Notes under the pieces: generated by a model
The model's input: the letters and a program-made list of their open reading frames with translations, nothing else
Database searches by the model: none
Told to the model about the DNA's origin: nothing
Source of the DNA: a bacterium
Lineage (GTDB): Bacteria; Patescibacteriota; 4484-211
Direction: 5' to 3'
Length of the DNA stretch: 8,405 nucleotides
Assembly (NCBI GenBank): GCA_027020325.1
Contig: JALUVT010000106.1
Coordinates: 1-8,405 of the forward strand
Program-made: the position numbers and the translations under genes
Part shown: piece by piece, positions 1-6,111 of the stretch
Layout: each line of letters starts with the position of its first letter
Numbering within the stretch: position 1 is the stretch's first letter

Positions 1-75
1 TAAACACTGCTTAAAAAAATGAAAAGCAAAAAAGAATAAACTAGTTTTTTCCGCATTTTAATTTAAAAAATCAAC

Positions 76-786
76 TTAACAGCCACCCACCATTTGCGGT
101 AAAAACCCGGGAAAAGACTGGAAAAAATCTTCTAACCCCTCCACTCCGGCTTGTTTCTGTCGCGCCAATTCCTGGCCCAAAGTCTGTTTGGGGAAAAAAA
201 CGCGTTGCCATTTTTGCAATTCCGCCAAAATCTGTTCATCACTCCACTGAGGATAATTACGCAATAAATAGGCCAGCAAACCCCGCATCATAATTGAGTG
301 AGCACAACCACAAGCAGGACGCCCTGTTGAATCAACTAAAGTCCGTGCGCTACAGCAATAGCGGCAGGCAATCTGTTGTCCAATTTTAATATAACGCTCT
401 TTTTCCGCGGCTGTTAATTCAATTTTTTTTCCCTTTTGTCCATAAGTCGGAGCCAAAAGACGCACTTTATTAATCGATTCCTGGGCGCGATCAAAGCTAA
501 TTCCTAATTCCGCACCATAAACCGGCGGCACACCGCGGGGAATAAAATTATCTTTAATGCGCTTAAAAAGCAAAAAAGAACGAACCATCTTCGCTTCAGC
601 GGGCGAAAGGTTGTCCGTTGATACCGAAGAAGAAAACCCGGCCACTGCGGGAGAAGAAACTTTCCCTCTTTCATTCAACCCTCTTATCCCCGCTTCTCCT
701 AAATAAGTTAATAAAAGTAATAGAAAAATCAAAAATCCCGCTCCCCAGCCCAGAAAAGTAAATGAAAAATTTTTTTCTTTTAACAT
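76..786 (-). CDS. Membrane-anchored Cys-rich putative metal-binding protein, downstream of csoR
   Basis: A 236-residue protein. Seen: a short basic N-terminus (MLKEK), one hydrophobic segment at about residues 10-29, a linker, then a domain with six clustered potential metal ligands: C141, C144, C145, C159, C161 and H163 (CxxCC-x13-CxCxH). An amphipathic, Trp-containing stretch follows at about 165-200, and the last residue is Cys236. By the positive-inside rule the Cys domain should lie outside the cytoplasmic membrane; there is no lipobox. The cluster is loosely reminiscent of PCYCGC-type proteins, but I cannot assign a named family. The gene starts with ATG 2 bp after the csoR stop, so the two are almost certainly co-transcribed and perhaps translationally coupled. 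Inference: it binds or moves copper, or another soft metal, under CsoR control. It could instead be a thiol redox or iron-sulfur protein. The gene call is firm; the function is uncertain. Confidence 0.85.
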   Translation of the reverse strand: MLKEKNFSFTFLGWGAGFLIFLLLLLTYLGEAGIRGLNERGKVSSPAVAGFSSSVSTDNLSPAEAKMVRSFLLFKRIKDNFIPRGVPPVYGAELGISFDRAQESINKVRLLAPTYGQKGKKIELTAAEKERYIKIGQQIACRYCCSARTLVDSTGRPACGCAHSIMMRGLLAYLLRNYPQWSDEQILAELQKWQRVFFPKQTLGQELARQKQAGVEGLEDFFQSFPGFLPQMVGGC

Positions 787-788
787 TA

Positions 789-1082
789 TTAACGATTAAA
801 AAGACGCGTCACCTTCAAAATTTCTTCAATCATTTCCTGTTGCCGTTTTTGATCCTGACTTTGGAAAGCGTCTTTGAAACAAGTTTCCAAATGGCGGCGC
901 ATTAACATTTCGTGAGCCGAGCGCAAAAGCCCCATTACCGCTAAATTTTGCTGCATAATTTCAATACAATAACGATCCTCACGCACCATTTTTTCTACCC
1001 GCTGCAACAAAGAATGCGCTTTACGAAAATTGGTAATAATTTTTTCTTTGCTGGCGCTTCTTTTTTCTTCTTCTGAGACCAT
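789..1082 (-). CDS. csoR: CsoR-family metal-sensing transcriptional repressor
   Basis: A 97-residue all-helical DNA-binding repressor of the CsoR/RcnR family. Seen: C39, H64 and C68, with spacings of 25 and 4 that match the Cu(I) ligands C36, H61 and C65 of Mycobacterium tuberculosis CsoR. Y38, next to the first Cys, matches the second-shell Tyr35 of that protein. Known: the x-C-H-C fingerprint marks Cu(I) sensors. Ni/Co sensors (RcnR) carry extra His ligands, and formaldehyde sensors (FrmR) lack the last Cys. Family members are usually about 85-120 residues, so this is full length. The ATG at 1080-1082 is the only good start before an in-frame stop and has no Shine-Dalgarno, fitting a very short leader after the promoter at 1102-1130. 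It is the first gene of an operon with the Cys-rich membrane protein. Inference: it represses its own operon and releases DNA when it binds copper. Confidence 0.9.
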   Translation of the reverse strand: MVSEEEKRSASKEKIITNFRKAHSLLQRVEKMVREDRYCIEIMQQNLAVMGLLRSAHEMLMRRHLETCFKDAFQSQDQKRQQEMIEEILKVTRLFNR

Positions 1083-1083
1083 A

Positions 1084-1100
1084 ATACTAGGTATGGGTAT
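1084..1100 (-). promoter_or_regulatory. Candidate CsoR operator
   Basis: On the minus strand this reads ATACCCATACCTAGTAT: 17 bp with symmetric ends (ATAC...GTAT) and an ATACCC left half, the length and outline of known CsoR operators such as that of Bacillus copZA. The inner part is not symmetric, and it contains a tandem CATACC repeat together with the preceding base. It lies between the -10 box and the csoR start codon, across the expected transcription start, where a bound repressor would block RNA polymerase. Position and ends support it; the missing inner symmetry keeps confidence moderate. Confidence 0.42.
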
Positions 1101-1101
1101 G

Positions 1102-1130
1102 ATTATTAATTATAAAATTAGCTTTGTCAA
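1102..1130 (-). promoter_or_regulatory. Sigma70-type promoter of the csoR operon
   Basis: On the minus strand a perfect -35 box TTGACA (1125-1130) is followed after 17 bp by AATAAT (1102-1107), five of six matches to the -10 consensus. Transcription would start near 1095, leaving a leader of roughly a dozen bases before the csoR ATG, which explains the absence of a ribosome binding site. Confidence 0.6.
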
Positions 1131-1367
1131 GAACAAATAATTAATGCCGTTAGGGCTTTGTTGCAACAAAAACAAACTGTTTGTTTTTTCCTTAGTAACA
1201 ACAACCCCTAAAAACCCTATTCCTAAGCCAAAAAAAATTACAAAAGACTTAAAGAGAAAAAATTTTTTCCCTCTTCTGATTGACAATCTTCTAAGATAGC
1301 GCTTGAGAATAGTAGAATTATCTGCTGACTTTACTTTATCTTTCTCTAACGCTAAAATAAAACAACA

Positions 1368-2060
1368 ATGATTCAAGGTTTTGTTTTCGATATCGGTGAC
1401 ACAGTTGATCCTTCCTCGCGCTTACAGAAAAAAGTCCTCCAAACACTGGCGGAAAAATATAATTTGGGTAATGAATTTAGTCGTGTCTATCTTAAAAATG
1501 ATCAACAATTCCACCGCCCCCACCTATTTCATGCCGCCGGTGATAAAACTGTTCTTAAGCAGACTTTAGCCCAATTAAAAATCGATTTTGACCTCGATGC
1601 CCTGCTTGAAGAAATGCAAGAACTTTTTTGGCGCTATGATCAAGCTTATTTTCAAGAAAACCCCGAGGGACAGGAATGGATCGCCACGGTCCATTACCTG
1701 CAGCAGCAAAATCGTCTCACCGCCATTATCTCTGATAATAGCTTAGCGGCAAAAGAAAAATATCTACACCAATGGCGGGAAATGGGATTGGAATTTGATT
1801 GCTTTTTAGTTTCCGAAGAAGTAGGAGCAGAAAAACCCGATCCAATCCTATTTCAAACCTGTCAACAAATATTGGGTTTAGCCCCCGCGGAGCTGGTTTA
1901 CTTTGGCAACAATCTCGACCGCGACCGCGCGGCCTTGGATCAAGGTTGGGAGTTCGTCTGGGTTTATGGATTAATGGATGGAGTTAATCCTTCGCTCTTT
2001 GAGGGGAAAAAAATTGATCTTGTTTCTCGTTCCGCTCTAAAAAAATTAAAATTAATTTAG
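1368..2060 (+). CDS. HAD-superfamily hydrolase with atypical catalytic motifs
   Basis: A 230-residue protein with the haloacid dehalogenase-like layout. Motif I is FDIGDTV with nucleophile D8; motif II is S122 in IISDNS; motif III is K156 in GAEKPDP; motif IV is FGNNLDRDRAA at 179-189. A helical cap occupies about residues 17-100, as in subfamily I phosphatases. Two usual residues differ: the general acid/base Asp at D+2 is Gly10, and the first Mg-binding Asp of motif IV is Asn181, although D186 is kept. Substrate cannot be deduced, and phosphatase activity may be reduced or changed. The start is the ATG at 1368, with an in-frame stop shortly upstream and no Shine-Dalgarno. It is transcribed divergently from csoR across about 285 bp. 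A perfect TTGACA at 1280-1285 could be its -35 box, but the best -10 (GAGAAT, 19 bp spacing) is poor. Confidence 0.85.
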   Translation: MIQGFVFDIGDTVDPSSRLQKKVLQTLAEKYNLGNEFSRVYLKNDQQFHRPHLFHAAGDKTVLKQTLAQLKIDFDLDALLEEMQELFWRYDQAYFQENPEGQEWIATVHYLQQQNRLTAIISDNSLAAKEKYLHQWREMGLEFDCFLVSEEVGAEKPDPILFQTCQQILGLAPAELVYFGNNLDRDRAALDQGWEFVWVYGLMDGVNPSLFEGKKIDLVSRSALKKLKLI

Positions 2061-2135
2061 CCTTCCTTTTTCTTTTTTCAAATTTTATCCCGATAAATTC
2101 ATTAAAATTGTACAGTATCATACTTTCGTTAACAT

Positions 2136-2162
2136 TCAATTCCTGCGCTAGATTAGAATTGA
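2136..2162. repeat. 7-bp inverted repeat in the intergenic region
   Basis: TCAATTC (2136-2142) and GAATTGA (2156-2162) are perfect inverted arms around a 13-base spacer, in the 242-bp gap after the HAD gene. The arms are AT-rich and no U-tract follows, so an operator-like dyad is as plausible as a hairpin. It may also be chance. Confidence 0.25.
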
Positions 2163-2302
2163 CCATTATCGAGGTATACTTCATTTTTCCGAACAGAGCT
2201 CAATCATATCCGTTTCTTAATCTCCTTGGAAACTGCGGTTGAAGGTGATTTTTTTTCAAAGACTTATGTTAACTTAATTACTGATACTTTTTCATAAATT
2301 CA

Positions 2303-2602
2303 TTGAAATACTTAGCCTTAAAAGTTATTAACGCCGCCGCAAAAAAAGCCGGGGAAAATATATCTCTTTTTTTCAGAAAAATTGAGCCGCAAGCTTTCTT
2401 TCTGCTTGAGCCCGAAGTGTTAGACAAACTTAATTCAATTCCTTGGATAAAAATTTACTGCACTAATTTTTCTAGTGACAAAACCATTTTCCGCGCTGAA
2501 CAAAGACAATTATTACTCTCATTAAAACAAAAAAACAATTACCTCTTCTATAACTTAAAAAAACTCTTCATTCTACTAGTAGAGGGAAGAGAAAAACTTT
2601 AG
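2303..2602 (+). CDS. Small hypothetical protein (uncertain gene)
   Basis: A possible 99-residue protein that I do not recognise. It would start at TTG (2303), because no ATG lies between the upstream in-frame stop (TGA, 2282-2284) and this codon, and there is no Shine-Dalgarno. The product is basic, with a mixed hydrophobic/charged pattern typical of a soluble protein: an Ala-rich N-terminal helix, a Leu/Glu-rich middle and a Lys/Leu-rich C-terminal helix near residues 75-92. No membrane segment, Cys cluster or catalytic motif is evident. It sits between the HAD gene and the ABC permease, 100 bp before the latter, on the same strand. Codon choice resembles its neighbours, which favours a real gene. 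The rare start and lack of recognisable homology count against it. It could be a fragment of a longer decayed gene. Confidence 0.4.
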   Translation: MKYLALKVINAAAKKAGENISLFFRKIEPQAFFLLEPEVLDKLNSIPWIKIYCTNFSSDKTIFRAEQRQLLLSLKQKNNYLFYNLKKLFILLVEGREKL

Positions 2603-2702
2603 TAAAATGTAAAGATAAATCTTTCTGCGGGATTAAAATTAGGAGTGAAGACAGTATTCAAATCCCGGACAAAGCTAAGACAAAAGATAAAAATATTGAA
2701 TA

Positions 2703-3818
2703 ATGAGGGAACTGTTGTTTTTGGCTCTCAAAAATTTACAACGACAAAAAAGCCGCTCTTTGTTAACAATCCTGGGAATTAGTATTGGGATAGCGACAAT
2801 TGTTGCTCTTTCCGCACTCAGTCAGGGAGCAATGGCGAGTATGGAAAGGGCGTTACAATCGAATGATTTTGATTTTATTGTCGCCAAAAAAGGCAGTGCA
2901 GATTTGATTTTATCCTATCTCAAACCAAAACAAGTTGCCAAAATCAAAAAGACCCCGGGGGTAGACGCCATTGCCGAAGTTCTTTATTGGATGGCCCCGG
3001 TAGAAAAGAATCCTTATTTTCTTTTGCAAGGGATTAACCGCCGAGGAATGAAATTGGCCTTAGGAGAACCATCACGGGGGCGCTGGCCGCAAAAAGATGA
3101 TGAAATAATGCTAGGTAAGCTAGCAGCAGAGAATTTGTCTTTAGAAGTAGGAGATATGCTCAAAATTAAAGAAAAAAATTACCGCATCGTGGGAATTTTT
3201 GCCACCGGCGTCGCTTTTCAAGATAACGGCGCGGTAGTTCTTTTGAAAACGGCCCAGCAAGCACAAGATTTGACCGAAACCGTAAATCTTGTCGGGGTCA
3301 AAGTTGCCTCTGGTTTTAGCGTTAATGAAGTTGCAGAAAAAATTGAACAGGACCTTGAGGGAGAGGTCGTGGCCATTGTCAATTTAGAAGATTTTGAATC
3401 TATTGACCAAGGGCTCAAAATTACCCAAGGCTTCAGTTGGGCGATTTCTTTTTTAGCCGTGATTATTGGTGCAATAGGAGTGATGAACACAATGATTATG
3501 TCGGTTTGGGAGCGGGTCCGCGAAATTGGTATTCTTCGCGCCTTAGGCTGGAGCCGAAAAGAAGTAATTTTAATGATTTTGGCCGAAGCCCTTTGGCTGG
3601 GAATAGCAGCGACGATCACTGGCTCCCTTCTCGGCCTGGGGGCTACGGAACTCTTGATGCAAGTTCCAATGATTAGTGCTTTTTTACAACCCCTCTTTAA
3701 TCTTAGTATTTTTATCCAGGCCGCTGTTGTCGCCGGAGGGGTAACTCTATTAGGCAGCCTTTATCCTGCTTTGAAAGCAGCGGGGTTTTCCCCTTTAGAA
3801 GCTTTGCGCTATGAATGA
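2703..3818 (+). CDS. MacB/FtsX-family ABC transporter permease
   Basis: A 371-residue membrane subunit of a MacB/LolCDE-type ABC system. Seen: one membrane helix at about residues 20-42, a periplasmic-type MacB core domain at about 43-240, then three helices near 244-266, 287-317 and 335-360 forming the FtsX domain. Typical family signatures are the N-terminal ALKNLQRQKSRSLLTILGI, ERVREIGILRALG at 270-282 just after the second helix, and YPALKAAGFSPLEALRYE at the very end. Length is normal for the family. The ATPase gene overlaps its end by 8 bp, so the two form one transporter, presumably a homodimer of each subunit. Known members export peptides, antibiotics or lipoproteins by a mechanotransmission mechanism. 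No MacA-like adaptor or outer-membrane partner is present here, which fits a single-membrane cell. Substrate unknown. The start is the ATG at 2703, without a clear ribosome binding site. Confidence 0.95.
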   Translation: MRELLFLALKNLQRQKSRSLLTILGISIGIATIVALSALSQGAMASMERALQSNDFDFIVAKKGSADLILSYLKPKQVAKIKKTPGVDAIAEVLYWMAPVEKNPYFLLQGINRRGMKLALGEPSRGRWPQKDDEIMLGKLAAENLSLEVGDMLKIKEKNYRIVGIFATGVAFQDNGAVVLLKTAQQAQDLTETVNLVGVKVASGFSVNEVAEKIEQDLEGEVVAIVNLEDFESIDQGLKITQGFSWAISFLAVIIGAIGVMNTMIMSVWERVREIGILRALGWSRKEVILMILAEALWLGIAATITGSLLGLGATELLMQVPMISAFLQPLFNLSIFIQAAVVAGGVTLLGSLYPALKAAGFSPLEALRYE

Positions 3819-4482
3819 AAAGCCTTGGCTGGTTGTAAACCAGGTCTATAAAGATTTTGATCAGGGAAAAATTAAAGCCTTGCGGGGAGTTAATTTAAGC
3901 GTTAAAAAAGGCGAATTTGTCGCTCTTGAAGGACCATCAGGCTCGGGAAAATCAACTCTTTTGCATTTAATCGGCGGCCTCGAGCAACCGAATCAAGGTG
4001 AAATTAGAGTGGGAAACTTTATTGTCTCGGAAGGGAAAAACTTGGATCACTACCGACGGCAAACCGTTGGTTTTATTTTTCAGCTGCACAATTTATTAGC
4101 CCACCTCAATGCTTTAGAAAATGTTTTAATTCCTACCATCGGCAGCAAAACCCCTCTTTCGCAACGGCGGGAACGGGCGCGGCAATTATTAATTCGGGTG
4201 GGGTTGGAAAAACGTCTTCATTATCGCCCCCCACAATTATCGGGTGGAGAACGCCAGCGCGTTGCCGTCGCCCGCGCCTTTATTAACCAACCCCAGCTCA
4301 TTCTCGCCGATGAACCAACTGGAGCACTGGATACGCAAAATAGTGCCGCTGTTTTACAACTCTTGAAAGAATTACAACAAGAAGCTCGAACAACAATTAT
4401 CTTGGTCAGCCATAATCCTGCTGTAACCGCCGCCGCTGAACGCAAAATAAAAATAATTGATGGCCGGATTATTGAAGGATAA
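3811..4482 (+). CDS. MacB/LolD-type ABC transporter ATP-binding protein
   Basis: A 223-residue cytoplasmic ATPase that powers the adjacent permease. All nucleotide-binding elements are visible: Walker A GPSGSGKST (41-49), Q-loop Gln91 in FIFQLHNLL, signature LSGGERQR (143-150), Walker B LILADEPTGALD (163-174) and the switch His201 in VSHN. Length and sequence fit the LolD/MacB/FtsE group (about 220-230 residues), and it is separate from the permease rather than fused as in E. coli MacB. It starts inside the end of the permease gene (8-bp overlap), which implies translational coupling and balanced amounts of the two subunits. The methyltransferase gene in turn begins inside its last 23 bp. Confidence 0.97.
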   Translation: MNEKPWLVVNQVYKDFDQGKIKALRGVNLSVKKGEFVALEGPSGSGKSTLLHLIGGLEQPNQGEIRVGNFIVSEGKNLDHYRRQTVGFIFQLHNLLAHLNALENVLIPTIGSKTPLSQRRERARQLLIRVGLEKRLHYRPPQLSGGERQRVAVARAFINQPQLILADEPTGALDTQNSAAVLQLLKELQQEARTTIILVSHNPAVTAAAERKIKIIDGRIIEG

Positions 4483-5041
4483 ACAGTTATTTTCATTTTA
4501 TAATCAGAGCTATTTTAAAGCTCGCGGACGCTGGTTTCCCTGGACCAAAGCTTTTTTCTTTGCTTCCTGGATCAAGCTCTTCTGCCGCCCGCGGACTTTA
4601 CTTGATGTGGGCTGTGCCCGGGGAGAATTAGTTTTTTGCAGTCGCTTTTTAGGCATTAAAGCTTTTGGCATTGATATTAGCCCCGATGCCCTTCGCCAGG
4701 TCCCCCGCGCTGTAAAAAATTTTTGCTATCACGGTAGTATTACCGCTCTCAATTTTAAGAAAAATTCTTTTGATTTCATCACCGCCCTCGCTCTTTTAGA
4801 GCATATTCCCCACCATAATTTAGGCCAGGCCCTAAGAGAATTGGAGCGCGTAGCCCTCAAAGGATTAGTTCTGCAAATCTGTGTTCCCGATAGCCCCTGG
4901 GAACGCAATCGTCATTATCTTCGCGATCCTACCCATGTCAACATCCGCCCCAGCTCTTGGTGGCAAAAAGTTTTTCAACAACGCTATTGGCGTTTTCGTG
5001 AAATTTTCCCTCGCAGTGGCCTTTTTTTAATCAAATTTTAA
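4460..5041 (+). CDS. Class I SAM-dependent methyltransferase
   Basis: A 193-residue Rossmann-fold methyltransferase. Seen, numbering from the ATG at 4460: SAM-binding motif I LLDVGCARG (47-55), the acidic residue after strand 2 in GIDIS (D72), and FDFITALALLEHIPHHNL (104-121), the usual motif around strand 4 with its following His. A later DPTHVN...SWW segment (157-168) is common among methyltransferases found near surface-polysaccharide genes. That suggests a sugar or envelope substrate, but this is inference. It lacks extra domains and is short, so it is probably a small stand-alone enzyme. TTG (4457) directly precedes the ATG and is the alternative start. Either start lies inside the end of the ABC ATPase gene in another frame, suggesting coupled translation. 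pgk follows after about 27 bp. Confidence 0.85.
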   Translation: MAGLLKDKQLFSFYNQSYFKARGRWFPWTKAFFFASWIKLFCRPRTLLDVGCARGELVFCSRFLGIKAFGIDISPDALRQVPRAVKNFCYHGSITALNFKKNSFDFITALALLEHIPHHNLGQALRELERVALKGLVLQICVPDSPWERNRHYLRDPTHVNIRPSSWWQKVFQQRYWRFREIFPRSGLFLIKF

Positions 5042-5068
5042 CCTTCTGCAATAAAATATTCTTATGTT

Positions 5069-5710
5069 ATGATGGAAAAAATGTTCTCAGCTGTACCCTC
5101 AGTTAAAGAAATCTCAGCGTCTGACCTTAATGAGGCTTATGTTTTGCTGCGGGCGGATCTTGATTTACCCATCGTTGAAGGAAGAATCGCCGATGACTTC
5201 CGCCTCCGCGCGCTCATCCCGACCCTAGAATATCTCTACCAAACGCGGAGCCGGATTATCCTTCTTGGACACCGCGGACGACCGGGAGGGAAAACAAACC
5301 TTTCATTAACCCTCGCTCCCGTAATCAAGCACTTAAAAACACTCCTTCCGCAAATTTCTTTTTGGCAAAACATTGATTCTTGGCAGGCAAAAGATTTAGA
5401 AGAAGGGCGGAAAAATCTCCCTCCTCAAGGAATTTTAGTTTACCCCAACCTGCGCTTCCATCCCGGAGAAGAAAGCAATGACCCTCAATTTGCCGCTCTA
5501 CTCGCCCAAGGAGGAAATTTTTATATCAATGAAAGTTTTGCCACCAGCCACCGTGCTCACGCCTCTTTAGTTGGATTACCGCGTCTTTTGCCGGGAGCAT
5601 TGGGTTTGCGCTGGAAGAAGGAATTAGAAATTCTAAAAGAAGTACGGGAAAAACCAGCCCGTCCTCTAATTTTTATTGTCGGAGGAGCAAAACATCAGCT
5701 CTTGGGCTGA
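5069..5710 (+). CDS. pgk: Phosphoglycerate kinase, N-terminal part (frameshifted gene)
   Basis: The N-terminal, 3-phosphoglycerate-binding domain of phosphoglycerate kinase, which transfers phosphate from 1,3-bisphosphoglycerate to ADP in glycolysis. Seen in order: LLRADLDLP (26-34; family usually RxDxN, here Asp for Asn), GHRGRP (67-72), YPNLRFHPGEESND (125-138), NESFATSHRAHAS (154-166), then IVGGAK (203-208), which opens the nucleotide-binding domain. Right after GGAK the frame gives five unrelated residues and a TGA at 5708-5710, while the true continuation lies one base further on from 5694. All substrate-binding motifs of this half are intact, so the break looks recent, or is a sequencing or assembly error. 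Start candidates are the ATGs at 5069, 5072 and 5084; homology begins after all three, so the choice is open. It lies in a run with methyltransferase, tpiA and LCP genes. Confidence 0.9.
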   Translation: MMEKMFSAVPSVKEISASDLNEAYVLLRADLDLPIVEGRIADDFRLRALIPTLEYLYQTRSRIILLGHRGRPGGKTNLSLTLAPVIKHLKTLLPQISFWQNIDSWQAKDLEEGRKNLPPQGILVYPNLRFHPGEESNDPQFAALLAQGGNFYINESFATSHRAHASLVGLPRLLPGALGLRWKKELEILKEVREKPARPLIFIVGGAKHQLLG

Positions 5711-6110
5711 CCAAATCCTATTAGGCGGCAAACTCGCTTTTGCTCAGGAATTGGAAGGAGTCCCCAAAGTCCGTTTCCCGGTTGATGCACGACGAATTGA
5801 TGATATTGGGCCGCGCAGTGAAAAACTATTTCAGCAGTATCTACAAAAAGCGGCTTTAGTTGTCTGGGCTGGGCCTTTAGGGCGCTGGGAAGAAGAAAAA
5901 TTCCGTCAAGGAACGGCGGCCATCGCCCGTTTTTTACTGCAGAACAAGATTAAAACAATTGTCGGTGGCGGCGACACCCTGGCCGCACTCAAAACTCTTG
6001 GGCTGCGGGAACAGTTTTATTTCTGTTCTACGGGTGGAGGGGCGATGCTGGAATATTTAGCTCACGGAGATCTCGTTGCCCTGGCCGCATTACGCGCGAA
6101 GAAAAAATAA
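5676..6110 (+). CDS. pgk: Phosphoglycerate kinase, C-terminal part (out of frame, shortened)
   Basis: The ADP/ATP-binding half of the same enzyme, in the +1 frame. The open frame runs from 5670 and the first possible start is TTG at 5676, but homology really begins at the Ile codon at 5694, so this is a continuation rather than an independent gene. Seen: ADQILLGG, FPVD, DIGP, VVWAGPLGRWEEE, VGGGDTLAALKTLG and STGGGAMLEYL, all standard phosphoglycerate kinase motifs. Joined to the first part the protein would have about 346 residues, against roughly 390-415 for most bacterial enzymes. Compared with my recollection of E. coli Pgk, about 10 residues are missing after GGAK, about 20 between GGxxA and PVD, and about 23 between PVD and DIG. 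tpiA begins 1 bp after its stop. Whether a working enzyme is made is unresolved. Confidence 0.85.
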   Translation: MSEEQNISSWADQILLGGKLAFAQELEGVPKVRFPVDARRIDDIGPRSEKLFQQYLQKAALVVWAGPLGRWEEEKFRQGTAAIARFLLQNKIKTIVGGGDTLAALKTLGLREQFYFCSTGGGAMLEYLAHGDLVALAALRAKKK

Positions 6111-6111
6111 A

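Noticed and set aside
9..36. A-rich block resembling 563-582 (GCTTAAAAA ... AGCAAAAAAGAA)
   Set aside because: Low-complexity A-rich sequence with an 8-base interruption in one copy; not convincing as a repeat or attachment site.
1110..1376. 88-codon minus-strand ORF with one hydrophobic segment upstream of csoR
   Set aside because: It overlaps the HAD start codon at one end and reaches the csoR promoter at the other, has no recognisable family and no promoter of its own. Most likely chance in AT-rich intergenic DNA, though a small membrane protein cannot be fully excluded.
1984..2184. 66-codon minus-strand ORF between the HAD gene and the orphan ORF
   Set aside because: Its 3' part lies over the conserved end of the HAD gene and the protein has no recognisable motif.
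3218..3619. 133-codon minus-strand ORF inside the permease gene
   Set aside because: Antisense shadow of a strongly supported gene; its translation shows no family features.
5681..5710. Programmed +1 frameshifting of the RF2 type in pgk
   Set aside because: GGAGGA precedes the site, but it simply encodes the conserved Gly-Gly, lies too far from the stop, and there is no CTT-TGA slippery codon pair. A plain indel is the simpler explanation.
5069..6110. Alternative genetic code (UGA as Gly) to explain the interrupted pgk
   Set aside because: Reading through the TGA at 5708 in the same frame gives no phosphoglycerate kinase sequence, whereas the +1 frame does. The permease also ends at TGA right after its conserved C-terminus, so UGA is a stop.
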